A stretch of 64,000 bases of DNA from contig CM048591.1 in NCBI GenBank assembly GCA_026413225.1, positions 38,967,803 through 39,031,802 of the forward strand, in the 5' to 3' direction. Below, piece by piece: positions 44,351 to 56,010 of the stretch. Every line of letters begins with the position of its first letter. The first letter of the stretch is position 1. The stretch comes from Otis tarda. Taxonomy: Eukaryota; Chordata; Aves; Otidiformes; Otididae. The translations under genes and the position numbers were made by a program. The notes below the pieces were generated by a model that was not told the DNA's origin, ran no database searches, and saw only the letters and a list, made by a program, of their open reading frames with translations.

Positions 44351-47300
44351 CCAAGCAAAGAGACGTGTCCCTTAACCCCTGGGAAACACATGGGTGGTGG
44401 GTGGGAACAGTCCTGGTGAACAGCCTGCACATCCCCTTCAGGTTATGTTTACACACCAGACATTTGGTATGGTGCAGGAGTAAGACAAGGAGAGGAGGAT
44501 GGGACAGGCTGTTTTGGGGTTTCTCATTTATTTACTTATTTCCTGCAAATTCACAGCTGATGAATGGGAAAAAGACAAAGGGAACTGAAGGGTGCTTATC
44601 TCCCTCAGTATCTATCCTCCCTTCCTCACTTTCCTTCTCTACCCATGTTGTTTTACTGTCTTGTCACTGATGTATTTGTTGCTGGAAATGAGTACTTTGG
44701 CAAAAACTGCAGAAAAACTAGCACTGTGCCTAGTGAAACTGCCCTGCATAAATGAAAAAACAAACAAAAAAAAACCAAAACAAAAAAAAAACAACCCTAA
44801 AACTTCCTAGAAGGAATGTTTTAAACAGTTTCTAAAACTGTAGGATCTAATTATTTTATTAGGTTTTTGCTAGTCCATTTCTGTGTAAGGGAGATTCAAA
44901 CACCTCATCAATTAGATTCATTCCTCTGCATATATTTTCTCTCTTTTAAAAGTCTCCATTATTAATTTTAAGGAGGAAACACTAGAAGCAGGCATAGGCA
45001 GAAAATTATTTCACAGCATTAATAAACCTCTCACATCCCCATACTAAAGGTGAGCTGCAATGAACATGTCAAATTACTTAAAACTCCTGTAATGCTCTAA
45101 GCCCCCCTCATGATCTGCTCCCGCTGCAGCACAGGTCAACTAGAATCTGTCTGCTGATGTCCACCACACTTCATGACTGAACTCAGAAGCTTATTCAAGT
45201 TCCAACTTCAATGAATTTGGTTCCAACTACTTGAGACAGATCTCTTCTTCCTGAGACCAGAACATTTCAAGACACCCCTGTTCCACTGTTGGAAATGTTT
45301 ATTCATGCAAGCAAAATCCTGACCCAAATTTTAACGGGAGGAGGACAAAGACTGTACCTAATTGCCAGCTGAAGTGAGAATAGTTTTTGGGTTAAGTGCA
45401 CAGCAAGGTCAATGTAAACCCACCTTTCTACACAAACACTCCTATCGCTATGGTAGTGTCTTCTTTCCTTTACTCTCATAGTTATGTATAACACTGGAAG
45501 GAAATAAATGCTCCCTAATGCTCATTCCTTACTGGAAGGAAACAAGAAAAATAATAATTCTGTCATTTTTATAGCTGGTCCAAATTTCTTGCTGAAAACA
45601 TCCTAGATAAAGTATGTAAATTCAACCAAAAAAAATGGAATTTTCTCCAAGTAAAAATATTAATGACTGATTTTTCCAGAAAAAAAAAATGCAAAGATGA
45701 CATTATTCTGTTTGAACTGCTATTTTTTAATGAAATCTCATTTGATTATATCCAAATAGCAAATGGCAGGAGTTTCAGTACAGCAAAAGTAATAAAGCCA
45801 CGTGTGAAAAAAAAGGTGTTTTGGACAGTGAACTGGTTCTTCAACAACATCAACTGCAAATTAACATTTCTTACAAAACTGGAACTTTGTTATTGTTATT
45901 TCAAGGGACAATATGAGTATTAGAGAAATAACAGGTTAACATTTACAATGCAGACTAATTCAATGGGCTGCTCCAGAAGAGATATGATGAGGCATAAACA
46001 AGTGTTGACTAATTATTAAGTAGGTTAACATGACATAGAGTGTGTGTGTGTGCGCGTGCGTTGGATGGAGATACTACTCTTACGAAGTATTATGAATGTG
46101 TCATATCTGCAATACTGATCACTCATCTCTGCTTGCAGACAGACTGAAAGTACTTGCTTTAAGTACGTATCGATTTAGTCAGTTCACCCTAATGGATTGT
46201 GTGGAGAAGACTCACACAGGGCACTGGTGACTCAAATATTGCAGCTCAGTGAATGAACTCTCTTTGGGGTTTTTTAGTCATCTTCTGTTCCTTTGTGTTA
46301 CAGTAACTTCACCATCTTAGGAAACTAGAGCATGAGCTGGAAAACCACGTCCACAATTTAGCTAGTACTAGCCCAGCATCGCACCATCGCACCACCAACT
46401 CAGGATGGTCCTGAGTTTCTCCCCACTGCTTTCTGTGCAAAGTTCACAGAATAAATGGCCTTGACAGCTCTCTGAGCCCGCAATAGCTACTCTACTCATA
46501 CTTTCTGGTGTTTATCACACAAAGGTAAAGTGGCACCATGTGGCTGCGCTCACCCTTGCTCATTACGTAGCTGTGCCATCACCTCTTGCAGTTACTAAGC
46601 TAAACCTAAGCCTCACATGCAGCACCACCCTGCTCCCCACATTCATGTCCTGGTGATACACCAGACCTAATTCCTTGCCTAGCACCCCTGTCAGCCAGGA
46701 TCCACAACTGGATACAGACCATTACACTCACAATTTAAAAAATGCTTTCTACTCAGCTTCTACCAACAGTGTGAGGAGCCACAGCAGCAGGATAGTAGGA
46801 TGGTTTTATATTTCCTGTGGCAGGGAAAACATCCACACTTCTATAATATTGTTTCAAAACAACTGGAACATTTTGTTCAGAGGAGTTCTGCACAAAATGA
46901 AGGCAGCAATCCTATGGATCCTCACAACTGTGAGTGCCAGAGTCTGTTGCCTTTCCTCTTCCTGACAGCCTTACAGAAGTGAAAAAGAGCCAGATTTTTA
47001 AAAATACTGGTAGCTATAGATGACTTAGCAGTCTAAAAGTTTTGAGAGCAAGCCAAGAGTCTAAGAGCTCAGCCAAAGACACCATTCCTAGGCCTTCTAC
47101 TTCTTCCACGGCGAGTTTCTAAGTCCTGAGACTTGCCAGAATCAGGTTTCAGGAAAAGCATTTTCCTTCCTCCTGCAGATGCCTTGCACTTGGCAAGAGG
47201 CTGAGGTGTCCAGATTCCAGAGCCACATCCCAGGAAACAGCTGTCCAGTGCCTTGGTGTCCCCAGCCCTCATGGCAGGGGCAACCACCTGCACACATGGT

Positions 47301-50300
47301 CATCCTACAGTCTAGATTATCGCTTTTACTCCATCTGTTTAAACAGGAAAACTGCTAGTCTAACTAGCTGAAAATGGCAAATAGTTCCTACCAAGCTGTG
47401 AGCTCTGTTGGTCGTTCATAAGGTTGTTTTAAAGGGGTACAACCTTGCTTTCACTTTCAATAGAAAAGCTTTGGGTTTGAGCAGACTTCCAAAATATTTG
47501 GGACCTTAAGGACTACTTACACTGGTTGAAAATGACCTCAATACAAAAGCTTTTGTTGTAGATGTATTTCAAAATAAATGCTCCAAATTTAAAAGTGGAA
47601 AGAGACGACTGAAGAGGTTCTCTTGCAAATTTTGTAATTCTTTTCTTTGTAGGCAAACTGCTCCAAAAAAAAAATGATTCTGACCTAATGCTGTTTTTCC
47701 ATAGCCTGTTGTGTCAGGGATCAGTAAAGGTCAGGAAAAATTAAAAAAACCCAACACAAAAAACCAACTCTGTCCAATTTTCAAACCTCAAAGGGATACA
47801 GCTGTAGTTTTATCAGGATTAAATTGGCTTTACTTCATTATAACTAGAATCTCTTCAGAGCAGGACTTAAGACTGCACATCTCCAAGACCCATGCCATAG
47901 AGCACAGTCTAGACAGTATCACAAGCCTACTTTACTCATGCAGGTTATTCCATTAACTTCAATGGGACAACTAATTTTCTAGGTTGATCTATATTCTCAA
48001 GTGTTTGCAGAACTTGTGTTAAAAATAGCTATTGAGGGAGAAATAAATTATTAATGAATAATCAGCTTCAATATGCCTTTTGAAGGAGGAGAGCTGGGTT
48101 TAAAGATTTAGCCTTCCACTCTACTTATGGATAAAGTATATCCAGGAGTGTAACATGCAGAAGGACAACCATCCACAGGAGAAGGGTAGAAGCGGAAGGA
48201 AAAAAATCCACTTCCTTGCAAAAGACGGAAGTAACACTAACACAGATTTTAGCTAGTGATTTAATGATATGTTTTGTCCCCTGCGTACTAAAGTTTCCTC
48301 GTGTGATTATTTCCTATTATTGTCTTTCTCCAGATTAATTTATTGATGAGATTATAATTTTAAATGCCTGGAAGGTATACCTAACATCCAGATCAGTTCA
48401 GTCTGGCATCAGTATGCATAAGAAACTGGAAAATTTTGACACATGTATCTGCTCTGAGATGAATAGAAGAGATAATTCACGTACATTGGGGCTTATGAAA
48501 GAATCAGTAAACAAATTTATTTCAAAACCTGAACAGGTGGCAGCTTGATGGGAGGATATAACAGGAGTCATCTCCACCTTAGTGACCCAGATGGCTTTTC
48601 TTACTTCCTTGCCTGCTATTTGTCCATTTAAACACCCTGTCATTGCAAGACTATTTTGCAGCAGAGGAGCCTTGGACCTGCCAAGAAAGTAAACACTGCT
48701 CAAACATGCATATTTCCTGAATATTAACAGACTAGAATTTCTGGACATGAGTGAGAGGCATCTCACAGGAGACAATAATTATTATGATGCATTTATCCAT
48801 TTATTCTTTTGTCTCAAAAGATGCAACAGTACCTGTCTGTCTGGCATCGCATGTTAATAGACTGAGAAGCAAGCTGTTCATGCTGGGCCTAGGATTTAGC
48901 CACACAGGCAAACTTGACCCAAGCCATGTTGCACAGTGCCTATTACAAGGGGACCCATCCCCAGCTGACCCTGAGGGGTTGTGAGGGAGCTGTGGTTAGA
49001 CTTCCAATCCCACAAGGTATCATGCAGATTAGTGTGGGGTGACAATGGCTTCTCTTCTTTCAAGTGTAGGTGTCAGATGTACAAATGCCAGCTCACTCTG
49101 CACCCTCCTGCAGACTCTCATCCCATCCTGTGACTTAATACTTTCTTCCCCATCCCGGAATGGCTTCAGTGATCCAGAATAACGCTGTTCCTTGCCATCA
49201 GCACAGGTTAGAATACAAGGACCGAACTAGTTGCCAACAATCCATGCTCAAAACTACAGCTCTTATTCTGCATTTCCAGATCACGTAAAAGTTAACCAGG
49301 GCCTAGTCTGGCCTCTAAGTATCATTTTTGTGCATGCAGGTACAGGAATTGTACACCCAGAATGATGTCTGATTTTACAATGGATATTTAGTTCCCAGTG
49401 TATACATTTATTATGAGGGTCTTTGCTATTTCTAAAAGAGTTTAATCTTTGTTGTTCCTGAACACGAAAAAAATAATACTACTGTGAACACTAAAAGTTT
49501 AAGGCTAGAACAAACATTCAAAGAAGTCAAAGTATGTTACAGTTGCGCAACTGCTTAGAGGTCCTGTGATTTTTGAGTGCAAGGAGTCAACACTACAGGG
49601 CTGGTACAAACACTTTGCTTATGAAGTGCAGCACCATCCTTCAGGAAGGAGAACAATGAGTTCTTGAAAAGGTGGGTTTTTTTTTTTTCCCTTAGTATCA
49701 ATGAGCTTCTGTACACAGAAATGTGCCTGTTTTTGATGGGTTAAGGAATTTATGCAAGTGGCTCTTGGCAGACACAAACTAACTACTGAAAACAATCCCA
49801 TCTGTAAAACTGCACCAATTTGGCAGGCAGTGAGTTTTCTCTCCTTATACCATGTGCTGACTGATGGAATATGAATCATAAGAATTAAAGATAGAAAAGA
49901 TCTATTAGCTCATATGTCCTTCTACTGCCAAGCCAGTCCTATTCCCTGCCATATATTCAGCACTGCTTTCAAGTCCTTTTAAAAAAGTTGCACACAGACT
50001 TCCACCAATTCTTTGGCAATGCACAAGCCTAATGGCTCCCAAATTAGACAGTCTTTCTTACTGCATAGCTTTTGCCTGATTTCATGGCATTACCTCCTTG
50101 GCATGCCCTTGGCAACTTCTCTATGTTGAAGTCTCTTTCTGCTTGTTTCCACTTCTGCTACATCATTCCTGTCAAATGCGACAGGAAAAGAGCAGATTCG
50201 CAAAGGTGGCAGTTCTTAGCATCCTCAAAAATGTTCAAAACAGCTCTACATACAACAGTGTGGCTGCTGGGGTGGATAAATGACACAAAAGTACAGGGAC

Positions 50301-50869
50301 AGACTTCTGGTAGCAGAGGCATGACTGAACGTTTTAGCACAGAGTAGGATCAGCACGATAGGTTCAAATACCAAAATACTCCACAAACTTAAGTTTCACC
50401 TGATTTACTCAAATCGAGACGGTAATAAAGGATTAGTAGTTATTATCAACAGATTAACAGCAATAGCATTTAAAGGCAGTGCATCTAATCATTACTACAT
50501 GAAAATAAGTATAGTGATTAAGAAAAATACATCACCAATTGCCCTATTAATACGTTACCATCATCCAGATCCACAGTCACTGGGGAGCACCAGTTGCAGC
50601 GAGGATTTGGATAGCCTGTCCCGGCAATTGGGAGGTCCTATGCAGTGCGCCCACTCGTAGGTCCTCATCCAAAGTCGCTGCAAGAGGTTCCAGCCTTTTA
50701 CAGTTCTAAATAAACAACTTTCTTTCATTATTCTGAAATGCAGAACCACCTGGTTTCAGTTACCCCATTGGTCCCCCCTCTAGAGCTTGGCCAGAGCTCG
50801 AAAGAGGAAGCAAGGGAGTTGCTGTGATGTAGCACTTCTCTCTCGCATATCTTCTGGGTTTTTTTCATA
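44351..50869. other. Long unique stretch
   Basis: About 6.5 kb with no recognised gene or dispersed repeat. A-rich low complexity at 44756-44793, a (GT)n run at 46041-46060 and poly(T) near 49677-49689. Open frames near 47069-47293 and 48398-48775 have no family features. Confidence 0.5.
46041..46060. repeat. (TG)n dinucleotide run
   Basis: Six TG units passing into TGCGCGTGCG. Short alternating purine-pyrimidine sequence. Confidence 0.8.
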
Positions 50870-51035
50870 CACAAGGCCAAAGAGTTATTATCCATTCTTA
50901 TGATGTACTTTCTCACACTCTATGTTTACTGAAGAAGTTAGAATTAAAACAACAGAAGGCTAAGGAGTTGCTACTTACTTTTATGATGTACTTTCTCACA
51001 CTCTGTGAGTACTGAAGATGTTATAATTAACACAA
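50870..51035. repeat. 83-bp tandem duplication (two diverged units)
   Basis: Unit 1 is 50870-50952 and unit 2 is 50953-51035. They share the core TTATGATGTACTTTCTCACA plus CTCT, and similar flanks (CACAAGGCCAAAGAG versus CAGAAGGCTAAGGAG). By eye there are about 16 differences in 83 positions with no gaps, so it is much older than the duplication at 11.2 kb. Confidence 0.88.
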
Positions 51036-54000
51036 TCCTACTGAACATAGCAATGCAATACGGATCATTCACGGGTCAGCTCTGTCTCAGGCCTGTTAAT
51101 CAGGCCCGGTCACTTCACTGAACCATTACTGAGGAATAGGCTTTCCTGAATGTTGCTACATCTCATGCAGTCTGTTTATGAAACGCTAACAAGAATCTAC
51201 AAAGAAAATTCTGCAAGTCAAAATCTGAGGTTTCCTCTTGCTGTTTAAACCTTCCTGTAAAGGAAAATGAAAGATTTGTCTAGCTGGGCAACTCTTCTGC
51301 ATTCCTAAAATGTCATGTTCATCCATGTGTAATTGTATTTGTTGGTTACAAGTACACAGGTAGCTTCCTGATGCAGCTTTTCTGTATAATGTATTCTGTT
51401 ACAATTTCTGTGTATTCTTCAGACTGCTGCAGGTCCTGCAATAAATATTCCATTTTAGAGCATGCCACAACAGTGTGCTAGAAACTCCCTTTAGAAGACC
51501 AGATTCTAGACACCATACTTGTATTCACTACCTTCCTACCTACACTCTGTTCCTCCCACTACAAACGCGATAATGCCATAGAAATCAGAAGCGCTTATGT
51601 GGCTTATCATTTGCCATGAGGTGATTCAGCATGTGATTTAACTGAAATCATCAGTTGCTGCCATCCTCTTTCTTTACAGAAAATGTTGCCCTACCTGGCA
51701 CACAGGAAGGTGAGAAAATCTTACTACTCTAGCAGTTATCTCCTAAATTACATGATGGCCGTGGGGGGAGGCTTAGAATGCTAGTTTATCATTTTCTGAC
51801 AGTGTCAGATCACAGCACACCCACCAGCCTGAGTAATACACCTCGGTTACGGACTGTAAGGCTGGAAATCGACGGTGAGCACTCAAAGCTTATTTTAATG
51901 GGTTAACAGCACATACTACAGGGTCACAGAATCAGAAAAGTAAAAGATAGGAAAGCTATTTTAGTTCATCTAATCTTGTGCTAGCTCATTCCCTAAAACG
52001 TATTTTCTAAATTGTGGCTGTCTCAAATCAATTTCTTCCATGTTCTTTGAAGTATTATATCCAATCTATTCTCACCACCAAAGCTTTGTCAATACAGCAG
52101 TCATCATTAATACTGCGCAGTGCCAGGAACGAAGTTTTGGAAGAATTTTCACTTTTTATCCCTTTGTAAGTCCAACAACCCAAAATTTCATCATTATTCA
52201 GGAAGGAAATTCCAGGACCTGGGAAGAAAAGGGAAGTGCTGGAATGGTCAAAACATCTTAAAATAATCCTGTATTAATGTCAATTTTTCAACTGTTATAT
52301 TGCATTACACAGAAGGTGTATCATACACATACTTAATACTTGAAAAGTCATTTATTAAACATTGTAGATTTTCAGCTTAAATATTGACTGGGAAATCTTC
52401 ATATGGTTCAAACTTTTTTTCTTTTTTTTTAAGAGAAGTTCCAGCCAGCAAAATAGGCTTGATTTCTTCAGAATTTTTACATTTACACACTTCTACTGCA
52501 CATTTTCCAACAGAAAGCTTGTCAGAAATGTAGTTTTGTACATTTTATTTTTTATTTCTTCAGCCATAGTAAATGCCAGTCTAGCTATATGGTATGTATG
52601 TTCCTATTTTGTTCCTTTCATGTATACCAAAGTAAACACAGTGTATGCCCCTGAGTGAACTCCAACACGTTCTGAATGTAAGTATAAATATTTTCCAATT
52701 CAGCATATGCATAAACCTGGTGCACACACCTCCTTAAAATAAATTTTATTCAAGAGACAGAAAAAATACATCTTGTTCTCAATTAAAAGCAGGGAAGACG
52801 TGTGGGAGGGAGCTTTCTAATCAGTTCTGAATGGAAGAAAGAGGGATGCTCTGCTGTCATTTAGAAGACACTTGTACAAAACTGCCTGTAATTTCATAGT
52901 TCCGCAGAGACTTATCACAGTTCTAAGTATTAAGCAACACTTACATTTTAATAACAATTCCACAAGGGACTGTGAAAACTGCTAGGGTTCATAGAACTGC
53001 ACTGTCAGCGGTAAGAAAAGTTCAGCGTTAGCACGGAGTCAAACAGTGTTGATGAGGTACGCTAGGCTCCACCTGTAATTGTTTATACTTACAATATTAT
53101 TTTTTAAAGAGTTCAAGCAATCATACCATCCTGAGAGAACTGACAGAGGCTATAGTAGCCTTAGAGAAGGAAAATTGCCCACAGTTTTGTTTTCTCATGT
53201 TCAAGGAAAAATAGTAAAAGGCCTTGAACTTTGAAAATGTGTTCAGATTTAAACAAATGAACAAGTATTTTCAGAATTAGGGCTAACATTTAATATTAGC
53301 CAGATACTACACGTTTCTAATTGCTCTCTCTCCACTCTTCCAAAAGAGCCACTCATCACTGCAAGATCCTAATGGTTACACCTGCTCCCTCTTACGCAGG
53401 GAGATACATGGGGAAGATACATGGTGGTTTTGTATTTTGCAAAATTAAATAACAAGGCATCAGCATACAACATAGTTTACAGAAAGCTTTGTGCAAAGAC
53501 ACTGCAGAACAAAGCTTTAAAGCTTGAGCTGCTAAGATGCACCAATACAATCTGCATACACACCCCATGCACATGTAAAATAGATTACTGCATATTGTGT
53601 TACTTTTATTCATTTGTATTTTGGTGATGATGACAATGTGCTTGGCATGCTCTCACCACACGCCGAGAAAAGAGAGCACAGAGAACACACACACATGCAC
53701 ACACACGTAGTCTTCTTTCAGGCAGTTTGGGAGAGGGTAGACATTGTGGCCTTACGTCATGTATAGCAAATAAGTAAGCAGCAGCTAACTTTAAGACAAA
53801 AAGTGATTCTAACTCACAATAGTCAAACTCAGCAAATGTGGCTTCTCTTTATTAAATGTTGGTTTTCACCACAAAGAAAGCTGGACAATGAAATAAAGAC
53901 AAGAAAACTGTGAGCAGAAGAAAGGAGTTTGCTCCCAGTTGTTACTCTCATCTCAGCATTGGCTCTACCAGTGTTCAGAGTGGCAGCCTGGTTTCATTTT

Positions 54001-54872
54001 CTTGCACTTAAATCATAATTTTCCTGACAGAGCTGCTGAGGTAAAAGAATGGTGACATTTGTGCAGCAATAATGAAGCAGTGAGATAAATGCCCTGCACT
54101 TTCCAGCCATTTGCCAACAGGCTTTCTGAATTACTCATAAGGGAATTTGCAGTCTCCTGGCCCAGTAGCATCTCTCAATACTGCCACAGCATTCAGCAGG
54201 CCCGGCAGCTCAGCCTCTGTACCCTGACATGGTCGTAACTCTGGTCTGTGGCATTTTATGGCAATATACAAATTTTGCCATTCTGTAGTTAGGCCATGCC
54301 TCGGGACAAAACTGGGAAGACAATATAACTTTTATGGAGCATAATTAGTCTGAGATTGGTAGCTAATTCTCAGCAGTTTTTTTTTCCCAGATATTGTGGT
54401 AATAAAATAATGTTATTAGACTTCACCACCAGCTTATAACTGGAGCCCTGATGCAAAAAGGCAGGAGTACTCCCAGACTGTTGAATGCCTATATAATTTC
54501 ACTTGCTAAAGAGAAGCTAAATTCTAGTGTCACAGCCAGAATTATTCTAGCTTTGGGATCACATCAAACAAGTCAACAACACCTCTCTAAAAAGCAGTCT
54601 AGAGCAGTTGCAATGAATAAATACAGCTCACTTGTGCAAGCCCATTTTCTTCAGTGATATCAACCTGAGTCAGCCCAATACAGAAAAAGATGTAGAGCTT
54701 GTCTGCTTGCTTCAGGTTACATTAAGATATGTACTTCATTTTAAGCGTACCATCTGAGCAGGCATGCAGTGGTGGCATCCTAATAGCCTTCATTTTACAG
54801 ACAGTCAGTGCTTTCAGACAAGGAAGGTTTCCTCTGGTGGCTTCCCTTGCTTGTAACAGCGCTGACCTCCAA
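51036..54872. other. Unique A+T-rich stretch
   Basis: Nothing recognised apart from T-tracts near 52417-52430 and the CA run at 53685. No coding evidence. Confidence 0.5.
53685..53708. repeat. (CA)n dinucleotide run
   Basis: ACACACACACA, one ATGC interruption, then CACACACACG. Confidence 0.85.
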
Positions 54873-56004
54873 TCACAGCAGCATTTTTCTAGCAATTGGA
54901 TGTGGGCCATAAAGCAACTGAAAAACTGCTGTGCCCCACCTCGGGATCACACAACAGAAATCCTGGGAAGTTCTCCCACCATCTCGTAATATGACTCTTT
55001 TGAACAGCCCACAGCAGTGAACAGCCATAGCCTCCACAGAGGCAACTCGTGCTGCAGTCTGGCAGTTCAGGCGGACGCACGACGCACACGGTGTGCGTAC
55101 GTTTGACGTGGTGACGCTGATCGCTATGAGCTGGCCACAAGCCAAGCACTGCAGGTCAACAGCTGTGGCAGTGGCTTCAGTGGCCACAATCACAGGCTCC
55201 TCTGTCTCATCTGCAGCTGCCCAGGAAAGAGGACAAGTGTGAGGCCAAGGAAAGAGAAGCAGCCTGGGGTAGCTGCTTCAGTGAGGACAATGCAGAATAG
55301 CTTCCTTCTGCGCATTGTTGCTCTGGGAGCAATAAAGAGGCATTGTCAGGGAGAGGCAGTTGGTGCTGCAGACGCAGAGCAACCCTGCAGAGTGGCTGCA
55401 GAGGACAGAGATCTGTGCACTTCAACAACAGGAATGCACACAGAAAAGACCTCCTGCAAACACCTAGAGCACCTGGACATGTGTGATGCTCCATTGCTGC
55501 CTGCAGGTGCTGACCAATACAGTGCTGACAGCCTGACAAGAGGAGCTGCTGTGATGAAGGCGGGCACATCCCTTGGATTACAGATATTGCCAGTGCCTTG
55601 CCTTCAGCAGAACTCAAGATCGCTACTGACTGTTTGGATGCGTGGACATTACTGCGTGTTTTTCTGTCTTCTTCTGAGTCTTCCTGTTCTCTTCCCACTA
55701 CTACAACTGATGAAGACTTGCTTATACCAGGAACTAACAGCAACCAAAGCTGCTGCAGAGTAACTGCAGAGCGTGCCTTTGGGAAACAGTGATCCCTGGT
55801 GTGCAGTATCAACCTCAGAATCCAACTCTGACGTGTTGGAGGCAACATTGTCTGGAGCAGTATAGGAAGCACTGCGGTGAGAGAAAGAGACCAATTTTCC
55901 AGGCAGTCTGAGTGCACTAGGAGATGCCACCTCCTAAGGGAGAACTGACAAGGATACAGTATCAGGGATGTCTTGCATTTCGCAAAAGAGGCTTTGACTA
56001 ACAT
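54873..56004 (-). other. Unidentified GC-richer block open in several minus-strand frames, possible decayed gene
   Basis: The longest open frame of the window lies here on the minus strand (56004 to 55207, 265 codons, ATG with A at -3). It is Leu/Ser/Cys-rich. A second minus-strand frame (55930-55649) looks more protein-like at its start (SASYTAPDNVASNTSELDSE). A third (55193-54873, and open upstream) reads EEPVIVATEATATAVDLQCL and has two CxxC pairs about 20 residues apart. Just before the third, TTGTCCTCTTTCCTGGGCAG resembles a 3' splice site. Base composition and CpG content differ from the surroundings. It could be a frameshifted pseudogene, diverged exons or an unknown repeat. I recognise no family and name no product. 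Confidence 0.3.
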
Positions 56005-56010
56005 ATTGGA

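Noticed and set aside
48398-48775. 125-codon minus-strand open frame
   Set aside because: No motif, no splice context, ordinary base composition. Consistent with chance given how many frames are scanned.
50355-50375. tRNA B-box-like GGTTCAAATACC
   Set aside because: No A-box at the right distance and no cloverleaf could be formed around it. No tRNA gene is supported anywhere in the window.
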